Positions 44,414 through 52,586 of a stretch of 64,000 bases of DNA are shown one piece after another. The DNA lies in assembly GCA_944332995.1 (NCBI GenBank), contig CALVKR010000006.1:1-64000 (forward strand). Direction: 5' to 3'. This DNA comes from an uncultured Clostridia bacterium. GTDB lineage: Bacteria; Bacillota; Clostridia; Christensenellales; CAG-917. How positions within the stretch are numbered: position 1 is the stretch's first letter; each line of letters starts with the position of its first letter. The notes beneath the pieces are model-generated. The model worked only from the letters and a program-made list of their open reading frames with translations. It had not been told where the DNA came from and did no database searches. Position numbers and translations under genes: made by a program.

Positions 44414-45865
44414 ATGACAAAAGATAAAGTTAAGGACAATATGAAAGTAGAAATCGAAAAGGACCTGAACACTTTAAAACGGCTTTTGTGCGACAGCGAC
44501 GACGTTACCTTTAAGACGTTTGAAACCTCTATGGGTAAATCGGCGGTAGCTTATATCGACGGTTTCGTCGATAAGCAGTCGCTGTATTTCGCCGTATTAA
44601 AGTGCCTTTACGACGCCCCTCTTTCCGTTCCCGTATATGAAAAACTTTGTCGGCTTCCGATACCCGAAAGCGTGGATATGTTTGAGGATTTAAACGAGGT
44701 GCTGTCTAAAGTTTTGAGCGGTAACATTGTCCTTTTGATAGACGGAGCAGAGGGTTATTTTTGTATGTCTTTGAAAAAGACTTCCATGCGAGCCATTTCC
44801 GAGCCTCCTACGGAGAGCGTCATAAGAGGGCCGAGAGAAGGGTTTATCGAAGACTATAAAACAAATATAACCCTTCTTCGTCGCAGAATTAAAAACGGCA
44901 ATCTCATAGTAAGCGAAACGACGGTCGGCAAGCAGACGAATACTTCCGTTGCCGTTTGCTATATAAAAGGAATAGCGGACGAAAAGGTCGTCGAGGAAGT
45001 GAAAATGAGAATTTCAAAAATAAAAATCGACGGCGTTCCCGACAGCTATTATATCGAGCAATACCTTTCCGAGTCAAAGTATTCGCTTTTCAACCAGGTG
45101 GGAATATCGGAAAAACCGGACGTTATTTCCGCAAAACTTTTAGAAGGCAGAGTGGCAGTCATCGTGGACGGCTCGCCGTCCGTGCTCACCGTGCCGTTTT
45201 TGTTGTTTGAATCGGTGCAGGATTCATACGACTATTACAGCAACGATTGGCGTGCGTCGCTTATAAGAATATTCAGGATAATAGGAATGGTGCTCACCAT
45301 TTTCCTGCCTGCCGTATACGTTGCCATGGAAACCTATCACTCTCATTTGCTGCCGTTGAAATTTTTGATATCCCTTCTCGGCGCAACGAGCGGAATACCC
45401 TTTCCGCCGCAGATTGAAATGCTTTTGGTGCTTTTGCTTTTCGAGATACTCAATCAGGCGTCTATACGTATGCCGAGGTTTTTGGGCATATCCCTTTCTA
45501 TCGTGGGAGCGATAGTCCTCGGCGAGACTGCGGTAAAGGCAGGGCTTATCTCCTCGCCTGCCGTTTTGATAATCGCTCTGTCGAGCATAGGAATATTCTG
45601 CGTGCCTTTGCAGCTCAATTCTGTTTCCACCTTGAGAGTGCTTTTCGTGTGCGTCGCGTCGGTAACGGGATTATACGGCGTTATAATCGGTGCGATAATA
45701 ACGGTGGGATATCTCGTTTCGATAAACTGTTACGGCTCGCCGTTTACTGCGCCGTTTGCGCCCGTCGTAACGCCTGACCTTGGCGACGGATTTTTGAAAG
45801 CGGAAAACTTCAATCAGACGACACGCCCGTTTTCCATACCGAATACGAACAGGAGAAGAAAATGA
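44414..45865 (+). CDS. Spore germination protein, GerA (A-subunit) family
   Basis: 483 residues. The N-terminal soluble half (1-280) contains PPTESVIRGPREGFIEDYKTN, diagnostic of GerAA/SpoVAF. Then come five membrane segments with TSGIPFPPQIEMLLVLLLFE and GRPFT-like terminal turns. It is part of an inner-spore-membrane germinant receptor. The ATG at 44414 has no clear ribosome site; the in-frame ATG at 44441 has AAGGA 4 bases upstream and may be the real start. It overlaps gerB by 4 bases. Confidence 0.93.
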   Translation: MTKDKVKDNMKVEIEKDLNTLKRLLCDSDDVTFKTFETSMGKSAVAYIDGFVDKQSLYFAVLKCLYDAPLSVPVYEKLCRLPIPESVDMFEDLNEVLSKVLSGNIVLLIDGAEGYFCMSLKKTSMRAISEPPTESVIRGPREGFIEDYKTNITLLRRRIKNGNLIVSETTVGKQTNTSVAVCYIKGIADEKVVEEVKMRISKIKIDGVPDSYYIEQYLSESKYSLFNQVGISEKPDVISAKLLEGRVAVIVDGSPSVLTVPFLLFESVQDSYDYYSNDWRASLIRIFRIIGMVLTIFLPAVYVAMETYHSHLLPLKFLISLLGATSGIPFPPQIEMLLVLLLFEILNQASIRMPRFLGISLSIVGAIVLGETAVKAGLISSPAVLIIALSSIGIFCVPLQLNSVSTLRVLFVCVASVTGLYGVIIGAIITVGYLVSINCYGSPFTAPFAPVVTPDLGDGFLKAENFNQTTRPFSIPNTNRRRK

Positions 45866-46935
45866 CTTCATACGGAATACCTCATACGCAAAACGAAATA
45901 TTGCCCTCGCAGAACGCCGTGATGATTTTTTTGACGTCCTTTTTTTTGAAGCTGTCGTCGTTGCCCGCCCTCATTGCAAAAGAGCTTGACACTTCGGCAT
46001 TCATAGTCATTGTTTTCTTTTGTCTTTTTGAGCTTATCCTCTGCGCCGTCGTCTATTTTTTACAGCTTGACGGCGCAAAAGACGCCATAGACAAATCAAG
46101 GCTCAAATATCCGCTTTACGCACTGATGTGCCTTTATTTTTGCGCCAAACTTTTTTTCGCTCTCGGGTTTATAGTAAACTTTGTGACAAACTTTTTGTTT
46201 GAATCGATACCTCTTTACGTTGTAATTTTAACGTTTATGCTTCCCGTGGTATATCTCGGATATAAGGGAATAAAGACGATAGGAAGAACGGCTCAGTTTT
46301 TCTTTGCCGTAACGGTTATCTGCCTGTTTTTACTTTTGGCGTTTTTAAAGATAAACCTTGACATGGGCAGACTTTTGCCGATATTTTCCAAACCGCCGCA
46401 AACGGTGTTTGAATCGATGTTCGGCTACGGGCTGTGGTTAGGCGACTCTCTGCCGCTCGTGTTGTGCAAAATAAAACGTCCCAAAAAGTTTTTGATGCCC
46501 CTCTCCTGCGCCGCCTCTTATGGACTCATTGTCGTAGTGTCGATGATTTCGGTGGCCGCATTCGGCTCGGCGCTGTATATAAATCATAATCTGTTTGTAA
46601 ACCTCTCTGTTTTCAATCAACTCTCAAGCGTGCTGGGCAGACTTCAATATCTCAGCATTATACCTTGGATGGTCGCCTCAATCATCTCAAGCAGTATTCT
46701 GTTTTGGTCGGCTTCGACGTGTGCGCAAGCCTTTATCAAAAATGATATTGCATCAAAAGCGGCAGTTGCGCTCATTATCGTTGTCGCTTTTTTAGCCATA
46801 GGTCACAGCGACGTGCTTATAGACCATTCCGTGGGATATTTAGGATACGTTATGACGGGCGCCATTGTTGTGATTGCGCTCAGCGTGCTTATAATAAACG
46901 CCGTAAGGAGGAAGAAAGATGCGAAAACTGTATAA
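45862..46935 (+). CDS. Spore germination protein, GerB (B-subunit) family
   Basis: 357 residues with about ten membrane helices, an amino-acid-permease-like fold (Spore_permease). The N-terminus reads MTSYGIPHTQNEILPSQNAV, then MIFLTSFFLKLSSLPALIA. The FGYGLWLGDSLPLVLCKI segment matches helix 6 of the family. It is the likely germinant-binding subunit. It overlaps gerA by 4 and gerC by 17 bases. Confidence 0.9.
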   Translation: MTSYGIPHTQNEILPSQNAVMIFLTSFFLKLSSLPALIAKELDTSAFIVIVFFCLFELILCAVVYFLQLDGAKDAIDKSRLKYPLYALMCLYFCAKLFFALGFIVNFVTNFLFESIPLYVVILTFMLPVVYLGYKGIKTIGRTAQFFFAVTVICLFLLLAFLKINLDMGRLLPIFSKPPQTVFESMFGYGLWLGDSLPLVLCKIKRPKKFLMPLSCAASYGLIVVVSMISVAAFGSALYINHNLFVNLSVFNQLSSVLGRLQYLSIIPWMVASIISSSILFWSASTCAQAFIKNDIASKAAVALIIVVAFLAIGHSDVLIDHSVGYLGYVMTGAIVVIALSVLIINAVRRKKDAKTV

Positions 46936-48043
46936 GGCAAAATGGCTTATCCTTTTGATATTCATCTGCCTTTTCACCTTTTTGGGCAGAGTGATAGACA
47001 GCTTTTCCGTATCTCAGCTTACGGTTGCGGTGATAATAGGAATAGACCGTAACGAAAGCGGATATTCCGTCACGGCGCAGACGGTTTCGGCAAGTTCGCA
47101 AAGCTCGGGACAAAGCAACGTAACCTACGTCACCGTGACGTCGGAGGGCAAGACGGTATCCGACGCAATATCTAAGCTAAGCAAGAAAGCCGGCGGCTTT
47201 TTGTCGCTCGCCCATTGCAACGTCGTCGTGATGAGCGAAAACGCCCTGCTTAAAAATCCCGACGCCGTGCTTTTAAGCCTTGTCAATTCGCATATGCTTC
47301 CGCTTAACGCCGTGATAATTTCAACCTTGGACTCGCCTGCCGAAACAATCAAGGCAAAAATCCCTACGGGAAGCTCCGCCTCGCTTTATCTTCAGGGACT
47401 TACGCTGACAGAGGAAAAAAATTCGATAACCAAAAACAAGATAAACGAATTTCTGACCGACTATACTTCAAAATCCGCATCGTCGCTTTTTGCGCTCTCA
47501 ACAACGGAAGAAGTTTCAGACGAGGATATTATATCGCAGTCGCCTGCCGAGGGCACGTCCACTTTGAATCTCGACTCAAACCTCGCCGTAACGGCGGACG
47601 GTAAATCCCTCGTTTTGGACGGCGAAGCGTCGAAAGGCGCTATCCTCATCAGGTCTAAACTTAAATACGTGCCCTTCACCCTCGAGTTTAAAGGGTTGCC
47701 GCTCACCTATGAAATTTTAAAATCGGAATGCGATTTAAAATGCGAAAACAAAAAGGCCTCTGCTAAACTTAAGGTGTCGGCGGCGATAACGGAAGTTCAT
47801 TCGGAAAAATTCAGCGAGTATCTGCTCGACTCCGATTTTAAAATCGCTCTGAAGGCAGAAATAGAAAAGCAACTCAAAGAATATATGCAAAACGCTTTTG
47901 AAATTTCAAAGGAAAACGACGTCGACTTTTTAATGATAAAAAACAAAGCGTATCAAAAAGAGGGTTTAAACTTTGTCGATAAAAACTTTTTGAGCTCTAT
48001 AAGTTTTTCGCCGTCGGTGGAATTAAAACTCGAAATGAGCTAA
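46919..48043 (+). CDS. Spore germination protein, GerC (C-subunit) family, no lipobox
   Basis: 374 residues with the GerAC outline: an N-terminal hydrophobic segment (8-23), VAVIIGIDRNESGYSVTAQT, GFLSLAHCNVVVMSE and a C-terminal domain starting EFKGLPLTYE with KISKEND-like helices. Family members are lipoproteins with LxGCWD at the signal end. Here that site reads FTFLGRVIDSF, with no cysteine; the only nearby cysteine (residue 17) lies inside the hydrophobic core and does not fit a lipobox. The protein is probably held by an uncleaved helix. Assignment is strengthened by operon position. Confidence 0.85.
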   Translation: MRKLYKAKWLILLIFICLFTFLGRVIDSFSVSQLTVAVIIGIDRNESGYSVTAQTVSASSQSSGQSNVTYVTVTSEGKTVSDAISKLSKKAGGFLSLAHCNVVVMSENALLKNPDAVLLSLVNSHMLPLNAVIISTLDSPAETIKAKIPTGSSASLYLQGLTLTEEKNSITKNKINEFLTDYTSKSASSLFALSTTEEVSDEDIISQSPAEGTSTLNLDSNLAVTADGKSLVLDGEASKGAILIRSKLKYVPFTLEFKGLPLTYEILKSECDLKCENKKASAKLKVSAAITEVHSEKFSEYLLDSDFKIALKAEIEKQLKEYMQNAFEISKENDVDFLMIKNKAYQKEGLNFVDKNFLSSISFSPSVELKLEMS

Positions 48044-48160
48044 AGCGGTCAAACGCTGTCTTTAACCGCTTTTAGCTTGCCGTCTCACTTTTGCCCGGTT
48101 TTCTTTTTATCATGCCGGGAGCTGTACCCTTGCTCTTTTTTGTCTTTAATCACGCAGTCA

Positions 48161-48180
48161 AGGGCGAAGCCTTTCGCCCT
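48161..48180. other. 8-bp hairpin between gerC and the convergent hypothetical gene
   Basis: AGGGCGAA pairs with TTCGCCCT around GCCT; no T-run follows. A weaker stem (GAGCTAAAGCGG with CCGCTTTTAGCT) follows the gerC stop at 48042-48075. Confidence 0.5.
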
Positions 48181-48232
48181 TTCGACAATAGCTTTATCCT
48201 TTTGCCTGCCTCACCGAGCCGCTCAAAGCGTT

Positions 48233-48568
48233 TTACCGCCTGCGGTTTGACAAAAACATTATGTATAAAAGCATGGACGGCAAGGCAAGCGACTTTCTCT
48301 CGAGCGTTGGCACGCTCTTAGTTTCGAGATTATCCCCTGCGCCGTTTTCGGGGGCTTGGCTGTCTGCGCTTTTTGGTACTTGGCTATTGCCTTCCGCTGA
48401 AACGTCGGCTGTTTGTTCCGCCTCGTCCCTTTGAGCGTAATCCGACCTGAAACCGCCGAGATTTGCCTTTTCTATTTCCGAATTTAACGCCTTGACCTTT
48501 TGCTTGATTTTTTCATACTCTAACGCCATTTTTTCCATAGTAGCTTCATCGGGTAATAAAAAATCCAT
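48233..48568 (-). CDS. Hypothetical coiled-coil protein, 111 residues
   Basis: Start ATG preceded by GGAGG. Residues 8-37 are a predicted coiled coil (MEKMALEYEKIKQKVKALNS). A polar, Ala/Glu/Ser-rich linker follows, then a short hydrophobic end (LPSMLLYIMFLSNRRR). No family is recognised. It is convergent with gerC. Confidence 0.55.
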   Translation of the reverse strand: MDFLLPDEATMEKMALEYEKIKQKVKALNSEIEKANLGGFRSDYAQRDEAEQTADVSAEGNSQVPKSADSQAPENGAGDNLETKSVPTLERKSLALPSMLLYIMFLSNRRR

Positions 48569-48644
48569 ATTTAGCCTCCGTTTATAATATTCGCATAAGG
48601 CTTTTTTCGTGAAAAAAATAAAAAATAGTTAAATGCGGTATAAA

Positions 48645-48673
48645 TTGACTATATCGAACCGTTGTTGTATAAT
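48645..48673 (+). promoter_or_regulatory. Promoter of the hydrolase-like gene (leaderless arrangement)
   Basis: TTGACT (48645-48650), a 17-base spacer and TATAAT (48668-48673). The ATG at 48681 lies 8 bases after the -10, at the expected transcription start. Confidence 0.8.
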
Positions 48674-48680
48674 TTTTGAT

Positions 48681-50336
48681 ATGGAACACAAATTTATGAC
48701 TCCCATTCAAATGTGGGAGGGATACAATCCCGTCAAAGATCCGCTTGAAACCTACATTCAGAAGTGTAACGTTTTAAACGATATTGCCGAAACGGAAATG
48801 TATTTTACCGCAGAATCGTTAAAGGACGGTAAGATAAGAGTTTACTCTAAAATGTATGCCCATAAAGATTGGGACACGTCGCACCCTGCCGTTCTGTTTT
48901 TGAGCGACCTGAGCACGAGCTCGAACTACGTTGAAATTTCCGAGATGCTCGTCGAACAGGGATACGTGGTTTTTGTCGTCGATTATGCAGGCTTTATGCC
49001 CGACGTGGAAAATCCCACGTCCTTTCCCGACTCGCTCAAATACGCCTCTTTCGAGGAGGCGAAACACAACCTCAAATATATGGGAGAGAGCGCAAGGCAA
49101 ACGCCCTGGTTTGTTTGGGCAAAAATTGCAAGGCGTGCCATAACTTTAATGGAAGAGCAAAAGATAATCGACAACGAAAAAATAAACGTCGTCGGTTTTA
49201 TCCACGGAGCGCAGCTTGCCTGGATAGTCGCCGCTATGGACGGTCGGGTTAATGCCACCGTCCCCGTCATGGGTTGCGGACACAACAGCTACGGAGCAAA
49301 AGAGGTTTCGGTGCTCGAATCGGAAGAGGAATGTTGCTGGGTATCCGGTATTTGTCCGGAAACATACGCAAGATTTGTGGGTTGCCCCATTTTATACGCC
49401 ACGAGCACGAACAGTCTGTTTGCGAACCTCGACAAGGCAGGCGAGATTATGGCGAGCGTTCCGTCTAAAAACAAATGTCTTGTCGTTGCCCCGAGGACGA
49501 ATTATCAGCTTACCAAAGAATCTCTCGACAGCATATTGCTGTGGGCTCAAAGCGCCTTTAAAGCCGAATGTCTATCCGTCCCCTCGCCTAAGGCTTCCTT
49601 TAAAATGTCCGACGGCAGGCTTTTGTATTCTCTCGACACCGAGCTCGAGCCTATGGAAATCGAAACGTTTATTTCCTTCGACAACGTGCTCCCGCCTATC
49701 CGAGATTGGTTTACTCTGCCCAATCCTTACGTGGGACAAAAGGTAAACTATATCGTCACCCCCTACGACAACACGGAAAAGATTTTCGCCTTTTCAAACG
49801 TGAAATATAAAAACGGTCTTATCGTTTCCACCTCGCCCGTATCCATATCCAAAGACGGCTTCGAGGGCGTCGAAAAAGCGCCTGCCGTAGTGGAAAACAA
49901 CCGCATAGTTTATACCAATAAGTCGGGGCTGGGAAGTTTTTCGATTGAATCCTATTCCCTGATTGTAGACGACGCACAGTTAAAACTCAAAACGGGACCG
50001 TTTGGTATAAAGGGAGTTTCGGCGGAAAGCGGATACCTCAGGACGAACAAACTGACAAAGTCAAGTTATGCCGCCGAAAAAACGAGCATACTAAAGATAG
50101 ATTTTTATTCCAAAGAGCCCAGAGATATAAGGATTCAGCTTTTCTCGTTCAACACAAACAAAGCCTATGTCGCCAAGTGCTTTTTAAAGGGCGGAGAGAG
50201 ATGGCAAAAAGTTTTGCTCACTCCGCAGGACTTTAAATCGGACGACGGCAAGCCTTTGACTCTGTTTTCCGATACGCAGATAACTCTGTTTAAAAACGTA
50301 GCTTCGGTTATAATTAACAATATCATTTGGATATAA
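48681..50336 (+). CDS. Alpha/beta-hydrolase fold protein with lost nucleophile, C-terminal beta domain
   Basis: About 551 residues. The N-terminal half has alpha/beta-hydrolase features: PAVLFLSDLS, GYVVFVVDYAGF, then an elbow region NVVGFIHGAQLAW where the GxSxG serine is Ile174, with no serine in register. The C-terminal ~200 residues form a beta-rich domain ending DTQITLFKNVASVIINNIIW, resembling carbohydrate-binding sandwiches. No signal peptide is seen. An earlier start at 48633 is rejected because the promoter lies inside it; 48696 is an alternative. It may be a binding or scaffold protein rather than an esterase. Confidence 0.7.
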   Translation: MEHKFMTPIQMWEGYNPVKDPLETYIQKCNVLNDIAETEMYFTAESLKDGKIRVYSKMYAHKDWDTSHPAVLFLSDLSTSSNYVEISEMLVEQGYVVFVVDYAGFMPDVENPTSFPDSLKYASFEEAKHNLKYMGESARQTPWFVWAKIARRAITLMEEQKIIDNEKINVVGFIHGAQLAWIVAAMDGRVNATVPVMGCGHNSYGAKEVSVLESEEECCWVSGICPETYARFVGCPILYATSTNSLFANLDKAGEIMASVPSKNKCLVVAPRTNYQLTKESLDSILLWAQSAFKAECLSVPSPKASFKMSDGRLLYSLDTELEPMEIETFISFDNVLPPIRDWFTLPNPYVGQKVNYIVTPYDNTEKIFAFSNVKYKNGLIVSTSPVSISKDGFEGVEKAPAVVENNRIVYTNKSGLGSFSIESYSLIVDDAQLKLKTGPFGIKGVSAESGYLRTNKLTKSSYAAEKTSILKIDFYSKEPRDIRIQLFSFNTNKAYVAKCFLKGGERWQKVLLTPQDFKSDDGKPLTLFSDTQITLFKNVASVIINNIIWI

Positions 50337-50343
50337 TTATCTT

Positions 50344-50979
50344 ATGGACGAATTTAAGCACGACAACCTGCCGCAAAATCTCGATTTAGACGATTTTTCG
50401 CAAAACGGTCCTAAGTCGGATAAAAAGAAAAAAACGGTCACCGTTCTAACAGCGGTGGGACTATCCCTTCTCGTTGCCGTCATAATTGCGATAATCGTTA
50501 TTGCGGTCGTTTGCGACACCTTTGTGGTGGACGGGTCAAGCATGTACCCCACGCTACAAGGCGGTAAAGACAACGTGTATACCGACGGCGACAAGGTAGT
50601 CGTAAATAAATATAAAACTCCCGACGTCGGAGATATCGTCGTAGTCCACCCCGAGGGGCAATCTACGATGATAAAAAGGGTTGTCGCCACAGCCGGCGAC
50701 AGAGTTAAAGTCGTGGGCGGCGTGCTTTACGTCAACGGGGTAAAGAGCGACACGTCATATCTTAGCGAGCAAAACAAACTGATGTATGCTTCCTATCCCG
50801 ACACGCTTCTGGATATGGCGGAGTTTACGGTAAAGGAAGGACACGTTTGGGTGCTGGGCGACAACCGCCTTGTTTCGCACGACAGCCGAGACCCGGAAAT
50901 CGGTCAGATATCGCCAGACGACGTTTTGGGCACGGTGTTTTTGATAATAACAGAAGATAATAAATTAAAGTGGATTTAA
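50344..50979 (+). CDS. lepB: Signal peptidase I
   Basis: 211 residues. A cytosolic N-terminus (1-30) is followed by one membrane helix (32-57) and the catalytic domain: Ser66 in DGSSMYPT, Lys111 in MIKRVVATAGD, and GDNRLVSHDSRD. It cleaves signal peptides of exported proteins. It lies 7 bases after the hydrolase-like gene and lacks a visible ribosome site; a TATAAT (50332-50337) ends 6 bases before its ATG. Confidence 0.95.
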   Translation: MDEFKHDNLPQNLDLDDFSQNGPKSDKKKKTVTVLTAVGLSLLVAVIIAIIVIAVVCDTFVVDGSSMYPTLQGGKDNVYTDGDKVVVNKYKTPDVGDIVVVHPEGQSTMIKRVVATAGDRVKVVGGVLYVNGVKSDTSYLSEQNKLMYASYPDTLLDMAEFTVKEGHVWVLGDNRLVSHDSRDPEIGQISPDDVLGTVFLIITEDNKLKWI

Positions 50980-51002
50980 CTTGCGTTAAATCCTTTTTTT
51001 TT
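50972..51002 (+). terminator. lepB terminator
   Basis: GGATTTAAC-TTGC-GTTAAATCC, 9-bp perfect stem overlapping the stop codon, followed by nine T. Confidence 0.95.
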
Positions 51003-51379
51003 CCGTTCTTTTTATTCGGTTTTATAGCTGTTAGCGTATTTTCGGAAATAAGTGTTTTTATATTTACATTTACTTATTATTTTGGCTTTACTTTTGTTAA
51101 ACAAAGCTTTCCTTATTTTCTGACTGTATATTCTTGCGTTAGCTTTCTATTCTGTTTTATTATTAAACTTCTTACCCGCTGTCTTTATTTTTTTACCCTC
51201 CCTTTCCTTCGCTTTTATTCTATTGCCCTTCCCTTACGCTTTCTTATTTGCCATTTTTTCTTTTAATGCTGCGATGCTCACCTTTTTCTTTTTTTTCAGT
51301 TTCCTTTTTCATTTTCGTCAACAAGCAAGACAATGTCGGAGTGTCCTTAAAAAATATTTTTATTTTTTTAAAAAAAGGC
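51003..51379. other. T-rich intergenic stretch, no gene seen
   Basis: Nearly 380 bases with very strong T bias on the plus strand. An open frame of 98 codons here is Phe/Leu-rich because of that bias and has no ribosome site, so it is not called. Confidence 0.6.
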
Positions 51380-51433
51380 TTGACATTCATTTGACTAAGT
51401 TGTATATTGCTAATAGGAATTATTATCAATAAT
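51380..51433 (+). promoter_or_regulatory. perR promoter and candidate operator
   Basis: TTGACA (51380-51385), a 17-base spacer and TATATT (51403-51408). Downstream, ATTATT-ATC-AATAAT (51419-51433) is a palindrome overlapping the ATG. Its AT-rich inverted-repeat form resembles Fur/PerR boxes, suggesting autorepression. Confidence 0.65.
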
Positions 51434-51815
51434 GAGAAATACGAAACAAAAGGAAATCATTTATAAATCGGTCACCACAAGGTGCGACCACCCGACGGCG
51501 GAAATGGTATACTCCGAGGTCAAAGGCGTTTTACCTCAGATAAGCCTTGCCACCGTCTACCGCAATCTTTCGCAGCTTGCCGAGCAAGGCAAGATAAAGA
51601 GGATTGCAGTGCCGTCCGCCCCCGACCGTTTCGATAAAACTATAAGCGAACATTCGCACTTTTTCTGCTCTGAGTGCAACTCCGTTTTTGACCTCGATTT
51701 TGAGGAAGTGGATTCCTTCGTCAAATCGACGGCAAAAAATCACGATTGCAGAATAGACAAAATTGACATATTGTTTGCAGGTAAATGCAAAGAATGTATA
51801 AACAAAAACAATTAA
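51432..51815 (+). CDS. perR: Fur-family regulator, PerR-like
   Basis: 127 residues. The winged helix includes PQISLATVYRNLSQLAEQGK. The regulatory metal site is in DRFDKTISEHSHFFC, and CSEC and CKEC form the structural zinc site. The HPTAEMVY histidine, the aspartates and the adjacency to rubrerythrin favour peroxide sensing (PerR) over iron sensing, though the subfamily is inferred. It is 21 bases upstream of the rubrerythrin gene. Confidence 0.88.
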   Translation: MRNTKQKEIIYKSVTTRCDHPTAEMVYSEVKGVLPQISLATVYRNLSQLAEQGKIKRIAVPSAPDRFDKTISEHSHFFCSECNSVFDLDFEEVDSFVKSTAKNHDCRIDKIDILFAGKCKECINKNN

Positions 51816-51836
51816 ATTTAAAAGGAGAAAACTAAA

Positions 51837-52379
51837 ATGGCAAAATTCGTATGTTCGGTATGTGGTTACGTTTATGAAGGAGACGAGGCTCCGGCAAGCT
51901 GCCCTCAGTGCAAAGCCCCCAAAGAAAAATTCGTAAAACAATCGGGTGAAATGTCCTGGGCGGCAGAGCACGTCGTAGGCGTTGCAAAAGGCGCAAGAGA
52001 AGATATAATCAAAGACCTCAAAGCAAACTTTGACGGCGAATGCTGCGAAGTGGGTATGTATCTCGCCATGGCAAGAGTAGCTCACCGTGAGGGATATCCC
52101 GAGATAGGTCTTTATTGGGAAAAGGCGGCTTATGAAGAAGCCGAGCACGCCGCTAAATTCGCCGAGCTTTTGGGCGAAGTCATCACCGACTCTACAAAGA
52201 AGAATCTTGAGATGAGAATCGAAGCGGAAAACGGCGCAACGATGGGTAAAACCGATCTCGCCAAGAGAGCAAAAGAGCTCGGACTTGACGCTATCCACGA
52301 CACCGTCCACGAGATGGCTCGTGACGAGGCTCGTCACGGAAAGGCTTTCCAAGGCTTATACAACAGATATTTCAAATAA
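51837..52379 (+). CDS. Reverse rubrerythrin (N-terminal rubredoxin domain)
   Basis: 180 residues. The rubredoxin domain comes first, with cysteines C6, C9, C22 and C25 (CSVCG and CPQCK). A ferritin-like di-iron domain with [17 protein letters not shown] and DEARHGKAF follows. This order is the opposite of classical rubrerythrin and matches clostridial reverse rubrerythrins, which are NADH-linked peroxidases induced by oxygen. AAGGAG precedes the ATG. It is cotranscribed with perR. Confidence 0.95.
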   Translation: MAKFVCSVCGYVYEGDEAPASCPQCKAPKEKFVKQSGEMSWAAEHVVGVAKGAREDIIKDLKANFDGECCEVGMYLAMARVAHREGYPEIGLYWEKAAYEEAEHAAKFAELLGEVITDSTKKNLEMRIEAENGATMGKTDLAKRAKELGLDAIHDTVHEMARDEARHGKAFQGLYNRYFK

Positions 52380-52402
52380 CCAATACAAATTTTCCTTCTA
52401 TG

Positions 52403-52438
52403 AAAAAAAGAGGAGCCGCATGGTTCCTCTTTTTTTTG
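52403..52438 (+). terminator. perR-rubrerythrin terminator
   Basis: AAAGAGGAGCC pairs with GGTTCCTCTTT (one wobble, GCAT loop), then a T8 run. Confidence 0.9.
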
Positions 52439-52586
52439 TTCGTTTTTATCCGACGCTTTTCGGCAACGCTGTAAGCCAAAGCGTTGCATTTCCCCGTAAG
52501 CCGTGCAAAGCGGCAGGAATAAATTTTGCGAGCCTTGCACTTTGCGTATGGCGTCAATTTATGTTGCAGATGCTTTGACACAAAAT

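Noticed and set aside
48633-48680. N-terminal extension of the hydrolase-like gene
   Set aside because: It overlaps the TTGACT-N17-TATAAT promoter, so it cannot be transcribed from it.
50970-51266. 98-codon Phe-rich open frame on the plus strand
   Set aside because: It is explained by the T-rich intergenic composition, contains the lepB terminator and lacks a ribosome site.
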